The notes: generated from the sequence alone by a model not told the origin. A stretch of 64,000 nt of DNA from an uncultured Lachnospiraceae bacterium (GCA_910587095.1 CAJUMJ010000060.1:20905-84904), one strand, 5' to 3'; positions 36,173-45,615 are shown, counted from the first letter of the stretch. Numbers and translations are program-made.

Positions 36173-37921
36173 ATGGGGGGTGTGATAAACACGGATACAA
36201 AGGAAACAGATATGGCGCTGCTGGAATCGGAAAACCGGAGGCTGCGCCGGGACGAAAAAATGTTTCGTTTGCTTTGCGAGACATCTAACAGCGCATTTAT
36301 TTATTATAACTATAGGGAGGATCGGATCAGAACCATAGCCAACTGGGATTACTTCTTTGATTTTTCGATAGAAAATATAAAGGATTTTTCCAGACTTTAT
36401 GACAAAGTTGAAGAAAAATACGCGATTTTACTAAGAGAAGGGCTTTTTATCGAGAATCACAACAGAGATCGTGAAAGTTTTGAGATCCAGTTGAAGGAAA
36501 AAAATCTCTGTGTTGAGGTGGAAGTAAACATTGTATATGACGCGGACAGAAAGCCGACGGACAAAATTATACGTTTTAAAGATGTCACCAAAATAAACGC
36601 CCAGAAGGATGAGCTGACATATATGGCGTACTATGATATTCTGACGGGGCTTTATAACCGGAACTGTTTTGTCAGGATTTTGGGAGAACTTTTGCGGAAA
36701 GCGACGAGGGAAATGCGCACGGTTGCGGTAATGTTCGTAGATTTTGACGATTTTCGCAGAGTCAACGACGGTATGGGCATTATAGCGGGGGACGAGGTGA
36801 TACAGCTTTTCGGACAGTATTTGAGCGGGCTGATGAGCGAGCAGGTGGTGATTTCCCATTTCAGCACGGATATTTACTGCATCGCGATTTACGATCCCTG
36901 CGGAGCCAGAAGTGTGGAGACTATCTACCAGGTGATCAGGGAACGGTTGAAAACCCCTTTCAGACTGACAGACGGCCAGGAGGTTACCATGACGGTGAGC
37001 GTGGGGGTATCCGAGTATCCGGAGGCGGCTTCGGGAACGCTGGAACTGATCAACTGCGCGGAGATCGTTATGTTTAAGGCGAAGAGCAAGGGGAAGGATG
37101 CCATTCAGTATTTTGACGGGGCCATTCTGGAGGATTTTTTACAGACGGTGAACATCCAGACGATGCTCAGGGAGGTCGTGTTTGAGCAGAATTTCACCAT
37201 GAACTATCAGCCTCAGTATTACGCGGAGGATAAGAGGCTCAGAGGGGTGGAAGCGTTGATCCGCTGGAAGGATGACGAGGGAGATTCCATCAGCCCCGCC
37301 GTCTTTATTCCGATCGCGGAGAAAAACGGCACCATCGTCCCTATCGGCAACTGGGTGATTGAAAAAAGTGTACAGACCTATGCACACTGGAGGGATACCT
37401 ATCACTACCCGATGCTACTATCACTGAATGTTTCGGCCGTGCAGTGCAAGCAGAAGGATTTTATCGAAAGCCTTTTACAGATTATCCAGAAATATGACGT
37501 GTCGCCGGAGGAGATCGAGCTGGAGATTACGGAGACGATTTTGATTGAGGATTTTGGCTACATAAGCGGACGTCTGGCCAGACTGCGGGAAACTGGAGTC
37601 AAGATTTCTCTGGACGATTTCGGTACGGGTTTTTCTTCGCTGTCCTATCTGAAGGGACTGCCGATCGACACGCTAAAAATCGATAAATCATTTGTGGACA
37701 CGATGCTCACGGATAACAATACAAAAATTATCATCGAATCCATTATTTATATGGTCAAGCGGCTGGGATATGAAACCATCGCCGAGGGCGTGGAGACAGA
37801 GGAACAGTTCGCGTATTTGAAAGATCTTTCCTGCGATATTATACAGGGTTATTATCTTGGCAGACCGATGCCGGATGAGGGAATAGAAGAACTGCTGGAA
37901 GGTTTGACAGCGAAGGTATGA
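36173..37921 (+). CDS. EAL phosphodiesterase with degenerate GGDEF domain
   Basis: 582 residues if begun at ATG 36173; ATG 36212 has a better AAAGGA site and would remove 13. Order: PAS-like region (about 15-140), GGDEF-like domain (about 150-315), EAL domain (about 325-580). Where GGDEF should lie, the sequence reads SHFSTDIYCIAIYD, so the cyclase active site is lost. The EAL site is intact: VEALIRW, NVSA, ELEITET, SLDDFGTGFSSLSYL and AEGVET. It should hydrolyse c-di-GMP and may use the dead GGDEF as a regulatory site. The intact GGDEF cyclase gene is 6 kb away. Confidence 0.88.
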   Translation: MGGVINTDTKETDMALLESENRRLRRDEKMFRLLCETSNSAFIYYNYREDRIRTIANWDYFFDFSIENIKDFSRLYDKVEEKYAILLREGLFIENHNRDRESFEIQLKEKNLCVEVEVNIVYDADRKPTDKIIRFKDVTKINAQKDELTYMAYYDILTGLYNRNCFVRILGELLRKATREMRTVAVMFVDFDDFRRVNDGMGIIAGDEVIQLFGQYLSGLMSEQVVISHFSTDIYCIAIYDPCGARSVETIYQVIRERLKTPFRLTDGQEVTMTVSVGVSEYPEAASGTLELINCAEIVMFKAKSKGKDAIQYFDGAILEDFLQTVNIQTMLREVVFEQNFTMNYQPQYYAEDKRLRGVEALIRWKDDEGDSISPAVFIPIAEKNGTIVPIGNWVIEKSVQTYAHWRDTYHYPMLLSLNVSAVQCKQKDFIESLLQIIQKYDVSPEEIELEITETILIEDFGYISGRLARLRETGVKISLDDFGTGFSSLSYLKGLPIDTLKIDKSFVDTMLTDNNTKIIIESIIYMVKRLGYETIAEGVETEEQFAYLKDLSCDIIQGYYLGRPMPDEGIEELLEGLTAKV

Positions 37922-37938
37922 TGAGGTAAACGGGGAAA

Positions 37939-39300
37939 ATGTTACTTGGCAGAACAACGGAACTTGGTTATCTGAATAATTATTACGACAAGGAAGGCAG
38001 TCAGATTCTGATCGTTTACGGGCAGAAGCACATCGGAAAGACGGCGCTTGTCAAAGAATTTATGAAAGACCGGCCGGGCTATTATTATCTGGCGAGAGCC
38101 TGCTCTGAGCGGGAGCAGGCATACCAATGGGGCAGGCAGCTTGCGCACAGCGGTTATGTCATGGATAAATTTCCTTCTTTTCAGGATATCTTTGAGAAGA
38201 TTGCGCACCGCGCGACAGGGAAGAAGGTCCTTGTGATCGATGAGTTCCAGAATATTGTGCGGGCCAGCGATGCGTTTATGAAGGAACTGGTGGCTTTTGT
38301 GCACAGCCAATGGAACAGGGATGACGTGATGGTGATTCTTGTGAGCTCCTCGATCGGGTGGATCGAGAACAGTATGATTACCAGAATCGGGGAGGCGGCT
38401 TACGAGCTCTCGGGGCTTCTCAAAATCAAGGAGATGCCTTTCGCGGAACTGGTGGAGCGATTTCCGAATTTCCGCATTGAGGAGTGTGTGGAGGCATACG
38501 CCATATTGGGCGGTATTCCCGGATTGTGGAACCAGTTTGACGACCGGCTTACCATTCAGCAGAATATTTGCCGTAATATTCTGGACTGCAAAAGTTTTCT
38601 CTTTGAGGAGGGAGAGCGGATTTTGACGGAGCAGCTCAGAGAACCGGCAGTATACAATACGATTATGGCGTCTATTGCGGCGGGTAGCCACAAACTGAAT
38701 GATCTCTATCTTCACACGGAATTTTCCCGTGCGAAGATCAGTGTGTATCTGAAAAATCTGATTGAGTTGGAACTGGTGGAAAAGGTGTTTTCCTACGATA
38801 CGGCGGGCAAGGAGAATGTGCAGAAGGGTATCTATCGAATCAGCCATCCCTTTGTTGATTTTTATTATACATATATGTACCCCCATCTGAGCGATTTGCA
38901 GATGCTCTCGGTGGGAGAGTTTTACAATCACTATATCATGCGGGATTTCAGACGCTATGTATCCAGCTATTTCAAACAGGTATGCAGGCAGCATCTGTCG
39001 AAGCTGGGGGAGCGCAACAGGCTTCCTATCAACTGCGGTACGATCGGAGAATGGATCGGCAAGATGGGGGCTCTCGATATAATTGCGCAGGATGAGGAAG
39101 GGCATACGATCATCGGTCTGTGCAACTGGGAAAAGCCCATGACCTATGAGGACTACGAAAAGCTTCTTCTCTATGCGAAAAAGGCGAAGATCAGTGCGGA
39201 CTACATATATATGTACACGGCTTTTCGATTTGACGAGAAGCTGAATCTGGAGGCGAAGGTTAAGTCGAATCTCAAACTGGTACAGATTTCTGATCTATAA
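37939..39300 (+). CDS. AAA ATPase with C-terminal DUF234 domain
   Basis: 453 residues. Walker A is YGQKHIGKTALVKEF (residues ~20-35) and Walker B is VLVIDEFQN, so this is the archaeal-type ATPase family. A winged-helix part follows, then a DUF234-like C-terminal domain (about 300-440; KMGALDIIAQDEE and GLCNWEKPMT) with nuclease-like acidic and Lys residues. Members are common in gut anaerobes, often in variable numbers; their role is unclear. The gene begins 17 bases after the EAL gene and is followed directly by a hairpin repeat and then topB. GGGGAAAATG is the start context. Confidence 0.85.
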   Translation: MLLGRTTELGYLNNYYDKEGSQILIVYGQKHIGKTALVKEFMKDRPGYYYLARACSEREQAYQWGRQLAHSGYVMDKFPSFQDIFEKIAHRATGKKVLVIDEFQNIVRASDAFMKELVAFVHSQWNRDDVMVILVSSSIGWIENSMITRIGEAAYELSGLLKIKEMPFAELVERFPNFRIEECVEAYAILGGIPGLWNQFDDRLTIQQNICRNILDCKSFLFEEGERILTEQLREPAVYNTIMASIAAGSHKLNDLYLHTEFSRAKISVYLKNLIELELVEKVFSYDTAGKENVQKGIYRISHPFVDFYYTYMYPHLSDLQMLSVGEFYNHYIMRDFRRYVSSYFKQVCRQHLSKLGERNRLPINCGTIGEWIGKMGALDIIAQDEEGHTIIGLCNWEKPMTYEDYEKLLLYAKKAKISADYIYMYTAFRFDEKLNLEAKVKSNLKLVQISDL

Positions 39301-39302
39301 TA

Positions 39303-39417
39303 GCGTGAGAAGAGTTTCTAAAGACGTCCCGCCATAGGACGGGACGCCAAGAAACTCTAGGAGTTGCTTTGCAACTCCTTCTCACGCAGGAGAATGCCCC
39401 AATTACGGGCATTCTCC
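39303..39417. repeat. Three-way-junction hairpin repeat (family R3, copy 2)
   Basis: Outer stem GCGTGAGAA (39303-39311) pairs with 39379-39387. Inside, AGAGTTTCT (39311-39319) pairs with 39350-39358 around CGTCCCG (39325-39331)/CGGGACG (39340-39346), and AGGAGTTGC (39359-39367) pairs with 39371-39379. A separate GGAGAATGCCC (39389-39399) pairs with 39407-39417. It starts two bases after the stop codon of the ATPase gene. Copy 1 at 12580 has the same blocks but lacks the second inner hairpin. Confidence 0.88.
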
Positions 39418-39440
39418 GTACGGGTTTATGTAGGAGAAGT

Positions 39441-41483
39441 ATGGGAAAGAGTTTATATATTGCGGAGAAGCCCAGCGTGGCGAAAGAGTTCGCAAAAGCA
39501 TTAAAATATGAAATGAAAAACCGTGACGGCTATATGGAGTCGGAGGAAGCGGTCGTGACTTGGTGTGTGGGGCATCTGGTGACCATGAGCTACCCGGAGG
39601 TCTACGATGAGAAGTACAGGAGATGGTCCCTTGAGACGATTCCTTTTATACCGAAAGATTTTAAGTATGAGGTCATAGACAGTGTGAAGAAACAGTTCGG
39701 CATTGTGAGTGGTCTTTTAAACAGGAAGGATGTGGAAACCATTTACGTCTGCACGGACTCAGGACGGGAGGGGGAGTATATATACCGTCTGGTAGAACAG
39801 CAGGCGGGTGTTTCGGGAAAAGACAGAAAGCGGGTGTGGATTGATTCACAGACAGAGGAGGAGATTCTGCGGGGAATCCGGGAGGCCAAGGATCTTTCAG
39901 CTTACGACAATCTCTCCCATGCGGCGTATCTGCGGGCAAAAGAAGATTACCTTATGGGAATTAATTTTTCCCGCGCGCTCACTCTGAAATACAGCTATTC
40001 CATCAAAAATTATTTGAATACGGACAAGGCGGTGGTTTCCGTAGGGCGTGTGATGACTTGTGTACTCGGTATGGTGGTCAACAGGGAGAGAGAGATCAGA
40101 GAGTTTGTGAAAATTCCCTTTTACCGGATCCTGATGCTGGCAAAGATCGCTGGACATGACTGCACGCTGGAATGGAAAGCGGTGGAGGGTTCCGCTTACT
40201 TCCATTCCCCAAAGCTTTATAAGGACAACGGATTTTTAAAGGAGGAGGATGCCGACGCTTTTATCGCATTTTTGCGGGAGAAGCCGGAGGAGGAGCCGTT
40301 AGTGGAAAAGGTGGAGAGGAAGAAGGAGACAAAAAATCCGCCGCTTCTCTACAATCTGGCGGAACTGCAAAACGACTGTTCCAAACTTTTTAAGATAAGC
40401 CCGGATGAGACTTTGCGGATAGTTCAGGAGCTTTATGAAAAAAAGCTGACGACTTACCCGAGAACGGACGCAAGGGTTCTCTCCACGGCGGTGGCAAAAG
40501 AGATTGACAAGAATATCAGAGGGCTGCAAAACTACCAGACGGTAGCGCCCTATGCGGCGCGGATCCTTAAGGAGGGGAGCTTTCGGGGAATTGCGAAGAG
40601 CAGGTATGTAAACGACAAGCAGATCACGGATCACTACGCGATTATTCCTACGGGGCAGGGACTTGCCGCACTGGGCAGTCTGCATCCCACTTCGGCGAAG
40701 GTCTATGAGATTATTGCCAGACGGTTCTTAAGTATTTTTTATCAGCCGGCGATCTATCAGAAGATCACGCTGGCGGTGAAGCTTTCGGGTGAAACCTTTT
40801 TTTCAGGCTTTAAGGTGCAGGTACAGCAAGGTTATCTGGAAGTTGCGCAAAATTCTTTTGCAAGAAAGCGGACGGAGGAGTATACTGAAAAGGAGAATGC
40901 AGGAGAGGAACAGGAGGCTTCCTGCGATGCCGACTTTATGAAAGCGCTTGGCGCCCTGAAAAAGGGGACGCAACTGGACTTGGAGGGACTTGAAAAAAAG
41001 GAGGGGGAGACTTCGCCGCCCAAACGTTACAATTCGGGCACGATGATCCTTACTATGGAAAACGCGGGGCAGTTTATCGAGGACGAGGAGTTACGCGCGC
41101 AGATTAAGGGAAGCGGGATCGGCACCTCGGCCACCAGAGCAGAAATATTAAAGAAGCTGGTACATATCAAATATCTGGAGCTGAACAAAAAGACCCAGGT
41201 GATCACGCCAACGCTTTTGGGCGAGATGATATACGAGGTTGTAGCGGGATCCGTCAGGCCGCTTTTGGATCCTCGTCTGACGGCAAGCTGGGAGAAAGGA
41301 CTTACGCTTGTGGCTTCCGGGGAGATAACGGAGGAGGAGTATATGGGTAAACTTGACGATTTCGTCACAAGAAGGACGAATGCCGTCAAGCAGATGTCGA
41401 ACCAGAGCGCGCTTTACCACAGGTTTCAGTATGCTTCACAATTTTATAAGGGTGTAAAAAGAGAGAAGGGGAAAAAGGAATGA
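39441..41483 (+). CDS. topB: DNA topoisomerase III
   Basis: 680 residues from ATG 39441, with TAGGAG upstream; an ATG at 39369 lies in repeat sequence. SLYIAEKPSVAKEFAKAL is the TOPRIM start and VCTDSGREGEYIYR its metal site. LTTYPRTDARVLS carries the catalytic Tyr (~339). TSATRAEILKKL and later KG[IL]T-type helices follow. There is no C-terminal zinc finger. It relaxes and decatenates DNA using single-stranded regions. Plasmid and conjugative-element TopB proteins look similar, but no mobility genes are near. It overlaps the next gene by 4 bases. Confidence 0.93.
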   Translation: MGKSLYIAEKPSVAKEFAKALKYEMKNRDGYMESEEAVVTWCVGHLVTMSYPEVYDEKYRRWSLETIPFIPKDFKYEVIDSVKKQFGIVSGLLNRKDVETIYVCTDSGREGEYIYRLVEQQAGVSGKDRKRVWIDSQTEEEILRGIREAKDLSAYDNLSHAAYLRAKEDYLMGINFSRALTLKYSYSIKNYLNTDKAVVSVGRVMTCVLGMVVNREREIREFVKIPFYRILMLAKIAGHDCTLEWKAVEGSAYFHSPKLYKDNGFLKEEDADAFIAFLREKPEEEPLVEKVERKKETKNPPLLYNLAELQNDCSKLFKISPDETLRIVQELYEKKLTTYPRTDARVLSTAVAKEIDKNIRGLQNYQTVAPYAARILKEGSFRGIAKSRYVNDKQITDHYAIIPTGQGLAALGSLHPTSAKVYEIIARRFLSIFYQPAIYQKITLAVKLSGETFFSGFKVQVQQGYLEVAQNSFARKRTEEYTEKENAGEEQEASCDADFMKALGALKKGTQLDLEGLEKKEGETSPPKRYNSGTMILTMENAGQFIEDEELRAQIKGSGIGTSATRAEILKKLVHIKYLELNKKTQVITPTLLGEMIYEVVAGSVRPLLDPRLTASWEKGLTLVASGEITEEEYMGKLDDFVTRRTNAVKQMSNQSALYHRFQYASQFYKGVKREKGKKE

Positions 41484-42157
41484 GCGGATTACAGGATACG
41501 ACTATTGCGACGCTGTATACATTGGAGGAGACAATCGCAAGGGAAGTGTTTGCGGGATTTATGTACCCATGGGAGGTTCTTCCGAAGATTAAGGATTTCA
41601 TTGTCGCGCTCGGGGAGACGCTTCCGGAAGAAAAATTTGAGAGAAGAGAGGGCAATATATGGATTGCCAGAAACGCTAAGGTATTTCCAAGCGCGTATAT
41701 CGGCGGCCCGGCCATTATCGACGAGGAGGCGGAAATCCGTCACTGCGCCTTTATCAGAGGCAGCGCGATAGTGGGGAAGGGCGCGGTGGTTGGAAATTCC
41801 ACCGAACTCAAAAACGTAATTCTGTTTAATAAAGTGCAGGTGCCCCATTACAATTATGTGGGGGACAGTATTTTGGGGTTCAAGGCCCACATGGGAGCCG
41901 GTTCCATCACGTCCAACGTAAAGAGCGATAAGACGCTTGTGGTAGTGAAAGCCGGAACGGAAAGCTTCGAGACAGGGCTTAAAAAATTCGGAGCCATGCT
42001 GGGGGATCATGTGGAGGTAGGATGTAATTCCGTATTGAATCCGGGCACGGTGATCGGCAGGAATACCAATATTTATCCGACGTCTATGGTGAGGGGAGCT
42101 GTCCCGGCGGACAGCATCTATAAACGGCAGGGAGAGGTGGTCAGGAAGCGGCAGTAA
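41480..42157 (+). CDS. Left-handed beta-helix (hexapeptide) transferase
   Basis: 225 residues. After an N-terminal helical part (about 1-55), hexapeptide turns run from about 60 to 205 (for example IDEEAEIRHCAFIRG and GNSTELKNVILFN), giving a left-handed beta-helix. YVGDSILGFKAHMGAGSITSNVKSDKTLV is the acetyl-CoA/UDP-GlcNAc-type segment seen in GlmU-like enzymes, but there is no uridyltransferase domain, so its acceptor is unknown. It starts at the ATGA of topB, so the two are translationally coupled. The link to topB is not explained. Confidence 0.85.
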   Translation: MSGLQDTTIATLYTLEETIAREVFAGFMYPWEVLPKIKDFIVALGETLPEEKFERREGNIWIARNAKVFPSAYIGGPAIIDEEAEIRHCAFIRGSAIVGKGAVVGNSTELKNVILFNKVQVPHYNYVGDSILGFKAHMGAGSITSNVKSDKTLVVVKAGTESFETGLKKFGAMLGDHVEVGCNSVLNPGTVIGRNTNIYPTSMVRGAVPADSIYKRQGEVVRKRQ

Positions 42158-42212
42158 CCGCAGCCAAAGACAGAGGGAACGCGTAGAGAAGAAGTGTATT
42201 GAGGATGGGCGT

Positions 42213-44411
42213 ATGGCAATTGAATTAACGATGGAGAACTTTAACTCCATGATTGATAATGTGATAACGGGGATTTGTTTCTTCAATTATGAAGATGGGG
42301 AACTGACACCCATTTTTATCAATGAAGGATTTTTTCGGATGCTTGGGTATTCCAGAGTGCAGGGAATGAAGTTTCTCGAGAAGGTGGAACTCAGTATCAT
42401 ACCGGAAGATATCCCGATTTACCGACAGGGCATCAGAGACGTGCTCAAGGACGACGGCGTGGTTGACGTGGAGTTCCGTACGGTGACGGGCAGCGGCAAT
42501 CTGCGCTGGCTGCATGTCAGGGGGAACCTGTATGCGAGAGAGGGAAAAACATATACCATTGTCACGATTATCGAGGACGTGACCGAGAGAAAGAACGTGG
42601 AGGAGGAGCTGCAAAGACAGGCGGAGAGACTGCATATTCTGTCGGAGGCAGAAGGTGAGAAGATCCTTGATTATAATGCAAAAACGGACGTTATGGTCAT
42701 GCGCTCCAACGATGAGTATGGTCTGGCGAAGGATGAAATTCACAGCAGATACATGGAACGCTTTGACGCATCCACAATTTATAAAGAGGATGTGGCTTAC
42801 TACAAGGCAGTTTTGGAAAGTCTGCTCAGATCCCCCAAACATGATACCATTGAATTTCGGATTAAGCGTTTTGACGATGATTTTAACTGGTATCAGGCTA
42901 ACTTGACCTCACTTTTGGGCCCGGAGGGCTATGTGACCCGCATTGTGGGCCGTATGATCAATATCAACGACAAAAAACTCAAGGAGATGGAACTCCTTCT
43001 TCGGGCGGAGAAAGATGCGCTGACCGGTATTTATAATCAGGGTGCCACGGAACAGCTGATCCGCAATGCGATCGGCGACAGTAAAGAAAATACGCTGAGT
43101 GCGCTGATGATCATAGATTTGGATAATTTTAAGGAGGCGAACGACCTGCTTGGCCATGCCAACGGAGATCAGCTTTTGGAGAAGACCGCCGGTATTTTGA
43201 ATGAGATGTTTAAAGGCGGCGACATAATCGGGCGCATCGGCGGCGACGAGTTTATGGTTTATATGAGGAATATGTCCACCATTTCGGATGCGGATGAGCT
43301 GGCCGGAAGCATTGTGAAGAATGTCAGATATGAGCTTGACTTTGAGGGACAGCCGATTCATGTGACATGCAGTGTGGGCGTAGCCGTATACCCTTACCAC
43401 GGCAAAACCTATGAGGAGCTTTTCGAGAAAGCCGACAGGGCCGTTTACACGGTCAAGGCGAACGGCAAGGACGGATACCGTGTCTACCATGCCGCTACCA
43501 CAACGATCTATCATGCCAACAGGAAGGTTGGCTACGACATGTCAAAGACGATCGACTATGACAGAAACATTGAGGATCAGGTAATGCAGATTCTCTTTGA
43601 GGAGAAGGTGCTTGAGTCTGCTTTGCGCTCTTCCATAGAGCTGATGACGGCAAAATATCATTTCCACAGAGGGTATATCTGCGGAAACGATTCTCTGCCC
43701 ATTTCCCGAACGATTCAGTTTACGGTAAAGCAGTATGCTACGGGAAAAGAGGCGCAGGAGCACTATGAGCTGAAGCGGATGGTGAACGAGATTCTCTACG
43801 CCTTTTTCCCAGGGGTGGCAATGATTCATGACTACGATCTGACTTCGGAGGAGATGAGAGACTACTTTCGGGCGGAGGGCATTAAGAGTATGCTCTACTA
43901 CCCGCTGGCGTTCAAAGGAGAATTTCAGGGAGCTATCGTTTTTGAGAGCCATGAGGATGTGCAGAAGGAGCTGTCAAAGACAGAGATGGAGGAGGTGCGG
44001 TCACTGTTTCGTCTGATGGAAGCGCATATTCTCCAGATCGGCCTGATGGACAGACTGCAGAATTTTGTGGCGCAGGTTGCTATCTTTGACAATATGGACA
44101 GCTATGTCTATGTGATTAATCCGGACACCTACGAGATCAGCTTTATCAATAAAAAGGTGGTCATGGATTCTCCGAAGGTGAAGATCGGGGATGTATGCTA
44201 CAAAGCGCTGCAAAACCGTGATACGCCTTGTGAGAACTGCATTTTACACAGCTTAAAGAAAACCGATCCGCACTGTCGTTGTACGGAGGAGTTGTTTAAC
44301 TATTCGCTCAGAAGCTGGACGAGAAGCAGTGCAAGCTGGCTGGAATGCAGGGAGGAAAACGGGCTTGCCCTTGTAAACAGTTTTGACATATCGGAGTATT
44401 TTATGGGGTAA
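42213..44411 (+). CDS. PAS-GGDEF diguanylate cyclase with C-terminal sensory domains
   Basis: 732 residues. Order: PAS (about 12-125), a second PAS-like region (about 140-255), GGDEF (about 265-430) with IGGDEFMVYM intact near 343, then a GAF-like region (about 450-610) and a C-terminal region whose VCYKALQNRDTPCENCILHS has a Cys pair typical of redox- or metal-linked PAS-type sensors. It should make c-di-GMP from two GTP. The RxxD inhibition site was not clearly seen. GAGGATGGGC precedes the ATG. A structured repeat begins right at its stop codon. Confidence 0.9.
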   Translation: MAIELTMENFNSMIDNVITGICFFNYEDGELTPIFINEGFFRMLGYSRVQGMKFLEKVELSIIPEDIPIYRQGIRDVLKDDGVVDVEFRTVTGSGNLRWLHVRGNLYAREGKTYTIVTIIEDVTERKNVEEELQRQAERLHILSEAEGEKILDYNAKTDVMVMRSNDEYGLAKDEIHSRYMERFDASTIYKEDVAYYKAVLESLLRSPKHDTIEFRIKRFDDDFNWYQANLTSLLGPEGYVTRIVGRMININDKKLKEMELLLRAEKDALTGIYNQGATEQLIRNAIGDSKENTLSALMIIDLDNFKEANDLLGHANGDQLLEKTAGILNEMFKGGDIIGRIGGDEFMVYMRNMSTISDADELAGSIVKNVRYELDFEGQPIHVTCSVGVAVYPYHGKTYEELFEKADRAVYTVKANGKDGYRVYHAATTTIYHANRKVGYDMSKTIDYDRNIEDQVMQILFEEKVLESALRSSIELMTAKYHFHRGYICGNDSLPISRTIQFTVKQYATGKEAQEHYELKRMVNEILYAFFPGVAMIHDYDLTSEEMRDYFRAEGIKSMLYYPLAFKGEFQGAIVFESHEDVQKELSKTEMEEVRSLFRLMEAHILQIGLMDRLQNFVAQVAIFDNMDSYVYVINPDTYEISFINKKVVMDSPKVKIGDVCYKALQNRDTPCENCILHSLKKTDPHCRCTEELFNYSLRSWTRSSASWLECREENGLALVNSFDISEYFMG

Positions 44412-44567
44412 CAGTTCAGCCAGAGCGCATTTGCCGGACAAATCGTGCTTGCACGAATTTGGATGGCGGATGATGCTCTGAGGGAGCGCCCGGTTATGAG
44501 CAAAAATAGCCGTGAAGCGGCAAAGAGCGCTGAAAGCGCGATTTTGCGAATGGCGCCGGCTGAACTG
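44412..44567. repeat. Structured repeat R2, copy 1
   Basis: 156 bp bounded by CAGTTCAGCC (44412-44421) and GGCTGAACTG (44558-44567), a perfect 10-base inverted repeat. It begins on the base after the TAA of the GGDEF gene. Internal hairpins include CGTGC-tt-GCACG and GCCG-tgaag-CGGC. Copies 2 and 3 lie at 45418 and 58775. The rest of the 306-base gap up to 44717 has no gene seen. Confidence 0.9.
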
Positions 44568-44717
44568 CAGAGGCTTGGACTATGTTTGGAAAGTAAGAAA
44601 AAATTGACAAACATCTGGATTTTTTTCTTCCGATATGAGACAATGGGACTGGCGGTTATGACAGGCGGTTTTGGCCTGTTATCAAATAATTATTACATAA
44701 TCGAAAGGAGTTATCAC

Positions 44718-45410
44718 ATGATCTATTCAAAAGAAGTGGAAGAAATGTGTACAGTGGCACAGGGTGTTCACCATGGCTGTGCGCCTATCCCCGAGGAAGC
44801 AAAGTGGGTGCAGGCGAAGGAAGTGAAGGATATTTCCGGTCTGACACACGGCGTAGGCTGGTGTGCTCCCCAGCAGGGCGCATGTAAGCTCACGTTGAAT
44901 GTGAAGGAGGGCATCATTCAGGAGGCTCTTGTGGAGACAATCGGATGTTCCGGTATGACACACTCCGCGGCAATGGCTTCCGAAATTCTGCCGGGTCTTA
45001 CGGTTATGGAAGCGCTCAATACGGATCTGGTGTGTGATGCTATCAACACTGCTATGAGAGAGCTGTTCTTACAGATCGTGTACGGCCGTACACAGTCTGC
45101 ATTCTCCGAGGATGGCCTTCCGGTAGGCGCGGGTCTTGAGGATCTTGGAAAAGGCTTGAGAAGCCAGGTAGGTACGATGTACGGTACGCTCAAGAAAGGC
45201 CCCCGTTATCTTGAGATGGCAGAGGGTTATGTGACAGGGATTGCGCTGGATGAAAATGACGAGATCATCGGCTATAAGTTCGTAAGTCTTGGTAAGATGA
45301 CAGACTTCATCAAGAAGGGTGACGATCCGAACACGGCGTATGAGAAAGCCTGTGGTCAGTATGGCCGTGTGGACGACGCTGCCAAGATCATTGATCCCAG
45401 ATGCGAATAA
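44718..45410 (+). CDS. Iron-sulphur cluster scaffold-like protein (NifU-N type)
   Basis: 230 residues from ATG 44718, with GAAAGGAG 9 bases upstream. Cys residues occur in EEMCTVAQGVHHGCAP, GVGWCAPQQGACKLT and IGCSGMTHSAAMASEI, the last resembling the NifU/IscU-type Cys-Gly-Ser motif. The family is known to lie beside GGGtGRT protein genes in Clostridia; its biochemical role is not proven. Copy 1 of R2 lies upstream and copy 2 lies between it and the GGGtGRT gene, so the pair may share a transcript that carries the repeat. Confidence 0.82.
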   Translation: MIYSKEVEEMCTVAQGVHHGCAPIPEEAKWVQAKEVKDISGLTHGVGWCAPQQGACKLTLNVKEGIIQEALVETIGCSGMTHSAAMASEILPGLTVMEALNTDLVCDAINTAMRELFLQIVYGRTQSAFSEDGLPVGAGLEDLGKGLRSQVGTMYGTLKKGPRYLEMAEGYVTGIALDENDEIIGYKFVSLGKMTDFIKKGDDPNTAYEKACGQYGRVDDAAKIIDPRCE

Positions 45411-45417
45411 ATGTCAA

Positions 45418-45569
45418 CAGTTCAGCCGGAACGAATCTATCAGACAGATCATGCCTGCATGAATTTGGCAGACAGATGAAGTTCTGAGGGAGCGCCAGTA
45501 TTGGGCAAAAATAGCTGCGAAGCAGCAAAGAACGCTGAAGCGTGGTTTTGCGAATGGCGTGGGCTGAAC
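45418..45569. repeat. Structured repeat R2, copy 2
   Basis: About 152 bp, from CAGTTCAGCC (45418-45427) to GGCTGAAC (45562-45569), starting 7 bases after a stop codon. It is the most diverged copy, yet CATGC-ct-GCATG replaces CGTGC/GCACG and GCTGC-gaa-GCAGC replaces GCCG/CGGC, keeping the pairing. Confidence 0.88.
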
Positions 45570-45615
45570 AATAGTTTACAGGAAAGCGATACGAAAATCA
45601 GGAGGAGAAGATAAG

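Noticed and set aside
37942..39105. 387-codon reverse frame over the DUF234 ATPase gene
   Set aside because: Antisense to a gene with clear Walker motifs; its His/Leu/Arg-rich composition is typical of a shadow frame.
44604..44640. TTGACA upstream of the scaffold-like gene as a promoter
   Set aside because: No -10 sequence is found at 16-18 bases.
44445..44717. Upstream extension of the Fe-S scaffold-like gene
   Set aside because: It would translate R2 repeat and leader sequence; ATG 44718 has a proper ribosome site. The same reading at 58808 for the opu permease also comes from the repeat.
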